DNA from: a bacterium UBA4883
GTDB taxonomy: Bacteria > Bacillota > Clostridia > Oscillospirales > Acutalibacteraceae
Direction of reading: 5' to 3'
DNA: 13,240 bases
Assembly: GCA_002399225.1 (NCBI GenBank)
Contig: DHDF01000141.1
Coordinates: 1-13,240 of the forward strand
Made by a program: the position numbers and the translations under genes. Positions 8,268 through 13,240 of the stretch are shown here, piece after piece. How positions within the stretch are numbered: position 1 is the stretch's first letter; each line of letters begins with the position of its first letter. Under the pieces are notes generated by a model that ran no database searches, was not told the origin of the DNA, and was given only the letters and a program-made list of their open reading frames with translations.

Positions 8268-8871
8268 AACCCGGCAAGATCTTTTTTAAGAAGGTCCTGC
8301 GGTGCACCGGGCAAGGACCCAGCCGGTGCAGCATTTCCACATGAAGTTTGGTTCCATAACCCTTATGCCGCGCAAATCCATAGTCCGGATAGATCTTGTC
8401 TATCCGGCACATCAGCCGGTCACGGCTGACCTTTGCCAGGATGGAGGCCGCCGCGATACTGGCGGAAAGCGAGTCCCCTTTTACAATCAGACGGGTTTTC
8501 ACGTCAAGATTCGGCATGCGGTTTCCATCTACCAGCGCAAGGTCCGGTCTCGGATTCAATTTGTCGAAAGCCCGACGCATGGCAAGAAAAGTCGCCTGCA
8601 GAATATTAATTTCATCAATTTCATGCTCCGTTGCAAAACCGACCCCACAGTCCACCGCCGTTTGTAAAATCACATCGTAGAGAGCTTCCCGCTTTTTAGG
8701 GGTCAGCTTTTTGGAATCGTTTAGTCCATCAATCTGAGCATGAGGCGGCAGCACTACGGCTGCGGCAAACACCGGCCCCGCAAGAGGACCCCGCCCCGCT
8801 TCGTCGATTCCGCAAACCAGCGGAAAACCGTCCGATCGGGCCGTGTCCTCATAAAGATGCCAGTCGATCAT
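8254..8871 (-). CDS. rnhB: Ribonuclease HII
   Basis: RNase HII cuts RNA in RNA-DNA hybrids and removes misincorporated ribonucleotides from DNA. The 205-residue product has GIDEAGRGPLAGPV (21-34) with catalytic D23 and E24, and LNDSKKL just after. D115 lies in LVDGN and D133 in KGD, ahead of SIAAASILAKVSRDR. It ends with HKGYGT and a basic PVHRRTF region, as expected. The ATG at 8871 overlaps the rbgA stop as ATGA, and its own end overlaps yraN, so the three genes are translationally linked. RbgA, RnhB and YraN are often neighbours in Firmicutes and other bacteria. Confidence 0.97.
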   Translation of the reverse strand: MIDWHLYEDTARSDGFPLVCGIDEAGRGPLAGPVFAAAVVLPPHAQIDGLNDSKKLTPKKREALYDVILQTAVDCGVGFATEHEIDEINILQATFLAMRRAFDKLNPRPDLALVDGNRMPNLDVKTRLIVKGDSLSASIAAASILAKVSRDRLMCRIDKIYPDYGFARHKGYGTKLHVEMLHRLGPCPVHRRTFLKKILPGYGGK

Positions 8872-9740
8872 TTCACTCCACCGGCTTTTTCCAAAGTAAT
8901 TCTGCCGATCTTGCCGGCCCGGAACTCATCCAGCAGCATAGTGGCGGCGCGCTCCGTGTCGATTTCCCCGCCGCGGAGAAGCATCCCTCTTTTCCTGCCG
9001 ATCTGCTCCAGAAGCTCATAGCCGCTCAGACTTGGGAGATCGCCCTCCAGCTTATACCTGCGTTCCAGCAGAGTTCCGTAATCGCCGCGCAGTACCTCGA
9101 GCAAACGGCAGGCAAGGGTTTCCAAATCCATAACATCGTCTTTTACCGCTCCGGTAAACGCCAGATGCTCCCCGACGACAGGATCCTCAAATTTAGGCCA
9201 TAAAATTCCCGGCGTATCAAGGATTTCCATCTCTTTCCCCACGGGAAACCACTGGCTGCTGCGGGTGACGCCGGGTCTGTCCGCAACGGAAGCGCGGCTG
9301 TTCTTGGAAAGCCGGTTGATCAGCGAACTTTTCCCTACATTTGGAATTCCAGCAACGAGGATCCGAATTTTGCGGCCCATCATCCCCCTTTTCTTCCATA
9401 GTGCCAGCTTGTCTGCAAGGATTGATTTTGCAAGCGGCAAGAACCGGTTCAGGCCGGCACCCGTCCGGCAGTTCACATCAATCGCGCCAAGACCGCGCCC
9501 CCGAAAAAAGGCAATCCAATCGCCGGTCATGGCGGAATCCGCCAAGTCGGACTTATTCAGAAGAATTACACGTGGCTTTCCGTCCACCATGCGGCCTAGA
9601 TCCGGGTTTTGGCTGCTCGCCGGAATCCGGGCGTCAAGGACTTCAGCCACAGCATCAACCTGCCGGATATTTTTTTCCATTTCCCGCCGGGTTTTTGCCA
9701 TATGGCCAGGAAACCACTGAATCGGTTGCCCTTCCTGCAT
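8868..9740 (-). CDS. rbgA: Ribosome biogenesis GTPase RbgA (YlqF)
   Basis: RbgA is a circularly permuted GTPase required for late maturation of the 50S subunit. The 290-residue product shows the permuted order: G4 NKSD (62-65), then G1 GIPNVGKSS (131-139), the switch threonine in PGVTR (156-160) and G3 DTPG (175-178). The N-terminal WFPGHMAKT (9-17) and DARIP (36-40) are hallmarks of YlqF. The C-terminal half is the RNA-binding helical domain. The ATG at 9740 was chosen because GGGGGAG lies four bases upstream and the protein then starts just ahead of the conserved IQWFPGHM; an in-frame start at 9803 overlaps the upstream peptidase gene. The gap to that gene is 17 bases. Confidence 0.96.
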   Translation of the reverse strand: MQEGQPIQWFPGHMAKTRREMEKNIRQVDAVAEVLDARIPASSQNPDLGRMVDGKPRVILLNKSDLADSAMTGDWIAFFRGRGLGAIDVNCRTGAGLNRFLPLAKSILADKLALWKKRGMMGRKIRILVAGIPNVGKSSLINRLSKNSRASVADRPGVTRSSQWFPVGKEMEILDTPGILWPKFEDPVVGEHLAFTGAVKDDVMDLETLACRLLEVLRGDYGTLLERRYKLEGDLPSLSGYELLEQIGRKRGMLLRGGEIDTERAATMLLDEFRAGKIGRITLEKAGGVK

Positions 9741-9757
9741 AAAACTCCCCCTTCTTC

Positions 9758-10342
9758 TTAAGAATTCACCCTTCCAAAATGACTGAAAGGGAAAAGAATC
9801 CATTCCGCCTTTCCCAAAATAAAACGCTCATCCACCATTCCGACATGGCAACTGCGGCTGTCGTCGGAAACCGGGCGGTTGTCGCCAAGAACAAAGACAC
9901 AGCCTTTCGGTACGGTTACAGGAAATTTGTAATCGGCAGGCTGCGTGGTGATACCGTTTCGAATATACCGGGATTCGTCCAGCTGCTTTCCGTCGACACT
10001 GACGACGCCTGTCTGAAAATTAATATCCACAGTCTGATTTTCCAAAGCGATTACCCGCTTGATAATCGGTTCCGAAAGTCCCCGTGTGTGGGTGATAATG
10101 ATTACATCTCCCCGCTTGGGCTGATAAAACTCGCTGAACAGAAGGACCCGGTCGTCAGAGTGAAGAGTCGGCAGCATGGAAGGACCGCTGACGCTGACCA
10201 CCCGCAAAATAAAGGAAAAGAAAACCGTCACAACAATCAGAGAAGTAATCAGCGCTTCCATCCATTCATAGCAGCTGACAATCCCGCTGGCTGGGATGGA
10301 GGGCCTTTTTCTCTTGTCTGGCAGCGTCTTCTTTTTTCCCAA
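9758..10342 (-). CDS. lepB: Type I signal peptidase, second of a tandem pair
   Basis: This 194-residue protein cleaves signal peptides from exported preproteins at the outer face of the membrane. It has a short basic cytoplasmic N-terminus, one membrane segment at about 28-48, the catalytic serine S55 in SGPSMLPT, the general-base lysine K95 in IIKRVIAL, and the GDNR (153-156) and SDDSR blocks. The start is TTG at 10342, with AAGGAG about eleven bases upstream; no ATG or GTG in frame gives an intact N-terminus. It lies 33 bases after a second lepB-like gene and shares distinctive segments with it (SCYEW.EAL, VDGK.LDES.YI.NGIT), so the pair probably arose by tandem duplication. Which of the two handles bulk secretion cannot be told from sequence. 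Confidence 0.95.
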   Translation of the reverse strand: MGKKKTLPDKRKRPSIPASGIVSCYEWMEALITSLIVVTVFFSFILRVVSVSGPSMLPTLHSDDRVLLFSEFYQPKRGDVIIITHTRGLSEPIIKRVIALENQTVDINFQTGVVSVDGKQLDESRYIRNGITTQPADYKFPVTVPKGCVFVLGDNRPVSDDSRSCHVGMVDERFILGKAEWILFPFSHFGRVNS

Positions 10343-10375
10343 CGAAAAATCAACTCCTTATCCCACAATTTTACA

Positions 10376-10966
10376 TTATTTCACGATGGAATGGAACGGA
10401 TTTAGAAGGAAAACCACTTTGCCGATCACATACCGGCAGTCAATCATTCCAACTTCTTTAAAACGGCTGTCTTCCGAAATTGTCCGGTTGTCTCCCAGAA
10501 CAAAAATATGGCCGGCCGGTACTTTTTGCGGGAACGTAACATCGTATTGATCTTTTGTGATTCCATTTTTAATATAAGCCGATTCATCAAGCTCTTTTCC
10601 ATCAACCAAGACGGTACCGGCCGCAAAATTGATATCGATCGTCTGCCCGCCTGTTGCAATCACACGCTTAATAAGGCGTTCATGCAGCCCCGTCGCATGC
10701 TCGTCGATGACCACAACATCACCGCAAGAAAAATGTCTGTCCATACAAGAAACCAGGACCCGGTTGCCGTTCTGGTAATTCGGCTTCATGGAATCTCCGT
10801 CTACAACAATATTCACCCGGAACAAAAGCACGAATAAAGCCATAATGACAGCCAGAGAAAGGATTAGGGCTTCCACCCATTCATAACAACTTTCTGCCCT
10901 TTGGTTGTCATGGTTTTTATCGGCTTCGCTTTTTTCCAGCGAATCGGCATCCGCCATCTCTTTCAT
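10376..10966 (-). CDS. lepB: Type I signal peptidase, first of a tandem pair
   Basis: This 196-residue signal peptidase has a longer acidic/polar cytoplasmic N-terminus (1-26) than its partner and one membrane segment at about 31-50. Its catalytic serine is S59 in GDSMKPN, its lysine K100 in LIKRVIAT, and GDNR lies at 158-161. The usual threonine after SMxP is asparagine here, a mild departure near the active site. The ATG at 10966 is chosen because GGAGG lies seven bases upstream; an in-frame TTG at 10984 would put that site inside the gene. A terminator (10991-11017) ends just upstream, so transcription must come through it or from a promoter above it. The next gene is its tandem partner. 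Confidence 0.94.
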   Translation of the reverse strand: MKEMADADSLEKSEADKNHDNQRAESCYEWVEALILSLAVIMALFVLLFRVNIVVDGDSMKPNYQNGNRVLVSCMDRHFSCGDVVVIDEHATGLHERLIKRVIATGGQTIDINFAAGTVLVDGKELDESAYIKNGITKDQYDVTFPQKVPAGHIFVLGDNRTISEDSRFKEVGMIDCRYVIGKVVFLLNPFHSIVK

Positions 10967-10990
10967 ACCATTTCCTCCGATCAAAAGAAC

Positions 10991-11017
10991 AAAAAAGGGA
11001 CACCGAAATGTCCCTTT
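10991..11017 (-). terminator. Intrinsic terminator after rplS
   Basis: A perfect 9-base inverted repeat (AAAGGGACA at 10994-11002, TGTCCCTTT at 11009-11017) with a 6-base loop is followed on the minus strand by a T run (TTTTTTGTTCTTTT from 10996 leftwards). It lies 23 bases after the rplS stop. The Shine-Dalgarno of the following signal peptidase gene starts only 12 bases further on, leaving no room for a separate promoter. Confidence 0.88.
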
Positions 11018-11040
11018 GTAAGCACCCTATCTAGTTCTTA

Positions 11041-11382
11041 CTAAATTTTGCTCTTTACTTTCGCAGCTTTGCCGACTCTGCTGCGCAGATAATACAGCTT
11101 CGCACGGCGGACACGGCCTTTGCGGATCACCGTAACACCCTTCACATTTGGGGAATGAATCGGGAAGACTCTTTCCACGCCCACACCGTAAGAAACACGG
11201 CGAACGGTGAACGTCTCACTGACTCCGCTCCCTTTCCGGGCGATTACCGTTCCTTCAAACGCCTGGATTCTTTCTCGATCTCCTTCGCGGATATTAACAT
11301 CCACTCGCACGGTGTCACCGATCTGAAAGGCAGGCAGTTCCGACTTTGTCGAATCCTGTGCAATTGTCTTTAATGCATCCAT
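11041..11382 (-). CDS. rplS: 50S ribosomal protein L19
   Basis: L19 lies at the 30S-50S interface of the ribosome. The 113-residue product contains the family blocks [48 protein letters not shown] and a basic C-terminus with RRAKLYYLR. Length is standard. The ATG at 11382 is preceded by AGGAGG (11393-11398), ten bases away. The gene has its own promoter and a structured leader, and is closed by a terminator, so it can be a single-gene transcript. It usually sits next to trmD, but here the upstream neighbour is a membrane protease gene. Confidence 0.98.
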   Translation of the reverse strand: MDALKTIAQDSTKSELPAFQIGDTVRVDVNIREGDRERIQAFEGTVIARKGSGVSETFTVRRVSYGVGVERVFPIHSPNVKGVTVIRKGRVRRAKLYYLRSRVGKAAKVKSKI

Positions 11383-11497
11383 TTTAATTAATCCTCCTAA
11401 TTTTAGACATTCATGCCGAGGGCAGAGGACTGTCCGTTTTAATGCCCTGAGTGTCAGGTATTAAATCCCATCGGATTTTCCGACGGATCTCAAATAC
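11383..11497 (-). ncRNA. Structured rplS leader, candidate L19 autoregulatory element
   Basis: The roughly 115-base leader between the predicted start site and the rplS ATG folds into two elements on the minus strand. Hairpin 1 spans 11458-11497 and starts at the predicted RNA 5' end: GTATT/AATAC, ATCC/GGAT and TCGGA/TCCGA stack around small internal loops. Hairpin 2 (11406-11455) has GACA/TGTC and AGGGCA/TGCCCT stems, with the short palindrome GGAC-T-GTCC in its loop. A loop segment UCCUC (11425-11429) is complementary to GAGGA in the rplS Shine-Dalgarno. L19 leaders are known in Firmicutes; whether this one fits that family needs a covariance search. Confidence 0.5.
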
Positions 11498-11503
11498 TTT
11501 TTA

Positions 11504-11532
11504 ATCATACCACATTCCGGCAAACGGCGCAA
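11504..11532 (-). promoter_or_regulatory. Promoter of rplS
   Basis: On the minus strand TTGCGC (11527-11532) is followed by 17 bases and TATGAT (11504-11509). The spacer ends in TGG, giving an extended -10. The -35 is weak (three of six), which the TGn element could offset. Start is predicted near 11497, exactly where the leader hairpin begins. Confidence 0.65.
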
Positions 11533-11554
11533 CATTTTTTTATCGCTTTCACTG

Positions 11555-12151
11555 CTAATCATACTTTCCTTTTTTAAAGGTAAGCAGAAACATCAGATAG
11601 ATGCAGATCAGCAGAAGGGCAAAATTTCCAGGCGAACGGAACAGCGCCAGAAATCCCGCGACAGAAAGAGGCGTGAGAAAAAGAAACGACACCACCCCCA
11701 CCGCCCTAGCCGCTACGTCCGGCTCCCAGCGCATACAGAGCAGCGCATACAGAGCCTGTCCCCCATCCAGTGGTTCAATCGGCAGAATATTGAACAGAAA
11801 CAGCGCACAGTTCGCCAGAATAAAGTTTCCGGCCGCAGGGCGAAAAATAAGCGGCAGCAGACATGCCGCAAGATTGACCGCAGGCCCTGAAAGCGACACT
11901 GCAGCATCCCGCAGATATCCATGGTCCGGCCTGGAAGTGCGGATTATATCGACCCCATAAAGATTAAACCGGATTTCCTCCGGCAGGCATTTGAGTCCGC
12001 GCATCACCACGAGATGACCGCACTCGTGAAGAGCTGCCGCCGCCAGCCCGGCTGCCGCGATGCCGCTTCGATCAAACAAAAGCAGCAGGGCGATCAGAGC
12101 AAAAAAGAAATAGCTGAACGTCACCCGGCAGTTTCCGAGCAAAAAAGTCAT
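11555..12151 (-). CDS. Site-2 (M50) membrane metalloprotease, SpoIVFB-like
   Basis: This 198-residue polytopic protein has the zinc motif HECGH (H42, E43, H46) within a membrane helix, an SGP motif (88-90) and the third ligand in NILPIEPLDGG (D129). This is the complete active site of a site-2 protease, which cuts proteins inside the membrane. About five or six hydrophobic segments are visible (12-26, 30-50, 84-103, 108-124, 148-171, 176-191). It is most like the SpoIVFB branch, which activates sigma-K during sporulation, but it ends right after the membrane region and has no CBS domain. It overlaps the upstream gene by ATGA, and that gene encodes a single-pass membrane protein, as spoIVFA does for spoIVFB. 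A sporulation role is inference; the substrate is unknown. Confidence 0.88.
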   Translation of the reverse strand: MTFLLGNCRVTFSYFFFALIALLLLFDRSGIAAAGLAAAALHECGHLVVMRGLKCLPEEIRFNLYGVDIIRTSRPDHGYLRDAAVSLSGPAVNLAACLLPLIFRPAAGNFILANCALFLFNILPIEPLDGGQALYALLCMRWEPDVAARAVGVVSFLFLTPLSVAGFLALFRSPGNFALLLICIYLMFLLTFKKGKYD

Positions 12152-12714
12152 GAGGCGGCTGGCTCAGACGGCGCATTTTCATTGATCTTCGGAACGCTGC
12201 CCTGCGACTGTGCTGATGCAGAAGAATTCCCCTGCCCTTGAGAAACCGCCTGTTTTTCCGAGCTGGAAGAGGAATTCGGCGCAGCCGCATTGCCACCATT
12301 CTCCTGGGCAGAGGAAGGTAACGTTTGGCTGTCTCTGGGGTTGGAAATGGTGGACCAGAGATTGACCACCACATGCTTGATATTGTCCATTTGTGCATCG
12401 GCGACAATAGAATCGTTTAAAGATTCCCAGTACCAATTTTTCATCTGCTGGTAAACGGTGCCTCCATTCAGCCGCAGAGCGATGGCTGCCGCCAGAATTG
12501 CCGTGCATACGCCGATTTGAATTGCCGTCAGAAGCCTCGTGCTTTTCCTGCGAGCTGCGCTGCGGGCCGCTTTTTCCGACCGCCGCTTTTCCCAGTCGTC
12601 ATCGCTGGATTCCCAATCCTCTTCCGGTGCTTCCCTCGAACTTTTCTCTTCGGAGGTTTCTTCTTTCAAATTTTGGTCTTTCTGATCCGTTTCCATTCTT
12701 GTGTCGCGCTTCAT
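12148..12714 (-). CDS. Single-pass membrane protein, possible partner of the M50 protease
   Basis: I do not recognise this 188-residue protein as a named family. Its layout is clear. A highly charged N-terminus (1-59) contains an EDWE..DDWEKRR near-repeat. One membrane helix lies at about 61-81. A short extracytoplasmic segment (about 82-125, with NWYWESLNDSI) follows, then a Ser/Gln/Asn/Ala-rich, probably disordered tail (126-188). The start at 12714 has GGGAGG seven bases upstream. The end overlaps the M50 protease start (ATGA). Position and topology match SpoIVFA, which holds SpoIVFB inactive, but the LytM/M23 domain that SpoIVFA carries outside the membrane is absent. A role as a reduced regulator or anchor of the protease is inference. 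Confidence 0.8.
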   Translation of the reverse strand: MKRDTRMETDQKDQNLKEETSEEKSSREAPEEDWESSDDDWEKRRSEKAARSAARRKSTRLLTAIQIGVCTAILAAAIALRLNGGTVYQQMKNWYWESLNDSIVADAQMDNIKHVVVNLWSTISNPRDSQTLPSSAQENGGNAAAPNSSSSSEKQAVSQGQGNSSASAQSQGSVPKINENAPSEPAAS

Positions 12715-12760
12715 TGAAAATCCTCCCGCAAATTACGTTCAAATCATCATATGAAACAAA

Positions 12761-12785
12761 AGGCGGAAACAGAACAAGTCCGCCT
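12761..12785 (-). terminator. Terminator-like hairpin in the leader of the membrane-protein operon
   Basis: AGGCGGA (12761-12767) and TCCGCCT (12779-12785) form a perfect 7-base stem with an 11-base loop. On the minus strand it is followed by TTTGTTT, resembling a weak intrinsic terminator; on the plus strand there is no T run. The only gene to its right reads the other way, so it cannot end that gene. It may be a leader attenuator. I found no convincing minus-strand promoter on either side of it. Confidence 0.45.
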
Positions 12786-12844
12786 CAAAAGTAGGGACAA
12801 AACCATATGGGGGTCTGACAGCGGGTATTTTTTGCAGGCCGTTC

Positions 12845-12873
12845 TTGTAAATCAGCGTCAACTCTGATAAAAT
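12845..12873 (+). promoter_or_regulatory. Promoter of the LUD-domain gene
   Basis: On the plus strand TTGTAA (12845-12850) is followed by exactly 17 bases and TAAAAT (12868-12873), with an extended TGA before the -10. The start is predicted near 12880, about 20 bases ahead of the ATG at 12900. The spacer edges form a small inverted repeat (ATCAG at 12851-12855, CTGAT at 12864-12868). Confidence 0.7.
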
Positions 12874-12899
12874 CACAAGTAAAGAAAGAAGGATTTCAC

Positions 12900-13240
12900 A
12901 TGGATCTTGCTTTGACGGAATTTGCGCAAAAAAAAATAGCAACCGCAATAAAAGCCTTGAACGCCAACCGCTTCGACGCTCGTTTTGTGGCGAACCGGGA
13001 AGAACTTTTGAAGCTGCTGAACGAACTGGTGCCGGAACGTGCCGTTGTGGCAAACGGAGGCTCCATAACGCTGGAGGAAACCGGCGTGATGGATTTTATC
13101 CGCAGCGGTAAATTCCAATACCTGGACCGCTACCGTGAGGGGATGGACGACGAGGAACGCCGGGATATTTTTTTGCGTTCCCTCGGCGCAGACTGGTATT
13201 TTACCAGTTCCAACGCCATCACAATGGACGGCCAGCTTTT
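12900..13240 (+). CDS. LUD-domain protein (LutC/YkgG-like), 3' end cut off
   Basis: The frame is open from the ATG at 12900 to the end of the window, giving the first 113 residues. The ribosome site AAGGA (12889-12893) is six bases upstream. The protein matches the single-domain LUD family, annotated as lactate utilisation proteins: NGGSITLEETGVMDFIRSG (52-70), YLDRY (74-78), then DEERRDIFLRSLGADWYFTSSNAIT spread over 84-108 and MDGQL. The family normally continues for about another 100 residues with the NxDGxGNRVA block, which is outside this window. Single-domain proteins of this type occur widely in Clostridia without lutA and lutB, so a role in lactate oxidation should not be taken for granted. 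It is the only plus-strand gene here and diverges from the membrane-protein operon. Confidence 0.88.
   Translation, partial: MDLALTEFAQKKIATAIKALNANRFDARFVANREELLKLLNELVPERAVVANGGSITLEETGVMDFIRSGKFQYLDRYREGMDDEERRDIFLRSLGADWYFTSSNAITMDGQL

Noticed and set aside
9741..9803. Longer N-terminus for RbgA starting at 9803
   Set aside because: It would overlap the upstream signal peptidase gene by 46 bases, while the ATG at 9740 has GGGGGAG and begins just before the conserved WFPGHM.
9779..10405. A 208-codon open frame on the plus strand opposite the signal peptidase gene
   Set aside because: It is a shadow of a gene with a complete catalytic Ser-Lys pair and GDNR motif; it has no support of its own.
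12790..12862. Minus-strand promoter starting from TTGACG at 12856-12861
   Set aside because: No acceptable -10 box occurs 16-18 bases downstream of it on the minus strand.
1..13240. CRISPR array, insertion sequence, prophage or defence island
   Set aside because: There are no regularly spaced direct repeats, no transposase or integrase coding region, and no break in gene style; every gene but one unknown membrane protein belongs to a widespread family.

Overview
The window looks like a chromosomal housekeeping segment from a Gram-positive Firmicute of the class Clostridia, probably an Oscillospiraceae/Ruminococcaceae-type anaerobe. The base composition is close to balanced, Shine-Dalgarno sites are strong AGGAGG-type, promoters are sigma-A type, and the gene order tig-clpP-clpX-lon-engB and rplS-lepB-rbgA-rnhB-yraN is characteristic of this class. 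The organism assignment is an inference from protein style and synteny; no species is claimed. No insertion sequence, prophage, CRISPR array, tRNA or rRNA gene was seen. Almost everything is on the minus strand, so the genes are read from right to left.

Right end, minus strand. A 188-residue single-pass membrane protein of unknown family overlaps by ATGA with a small site-2 (M50) membrane protease. This resembles the spoIVFA-spoIVFB arrangement, but the partner has no LytM domain and the protease has no CBS domain. Next is rplS (L19), with its own promoter and a roughly 115-nt structured leader that may be an autoregulatory L19 leader. A terminator after rplS lies directly against the Shine-Dalgarno of two tandem type I signal peptidase genes. 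These are followed by rbgA (50S assembly GTPase), rnhB (RNase HII), yraN and a metallophosphoesterase. The genes are tightly packed or overlapping.

Centre and left, minus strand. A good extended -10 promoter drives tig (trigger factor), clpP and clpX. A strong intrinsic terminator sits between clpX and lon, again directly against the Shine-Dalgarno of the next gene. The lon stop codon is embedded in the engB ribosome site. A TrpR-like YerC-family regulator gene has its own promoter and a TTG start. At the extreme left is a near-consensus minus-strand promoter with phased A/T tracts, firing out of the window.

Extreme right, plus strand. The only plus-strand gene is a truncated LUD-domain (LutC/YkgG-like) gene with its own promoter. 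It runs off the window edge.

Together the genes cover nascent-chain folding (Tig), ATP-dependent proteolysis (ClpXP, Lon), ribosome assembly (EngB, RbgA, L19), protein export (two signal peptidases), intramembrane proteolysis and DNA/RNA-hybrid repair. I found no clearly novel defence or mobile system. The points most worth following are regulatory (two terminators abutting Shine-Dalgarno sites, the L19 leader, palindromes around the tig promoter) and the reduced SpoIVFA/SpoIVFB-like pair.
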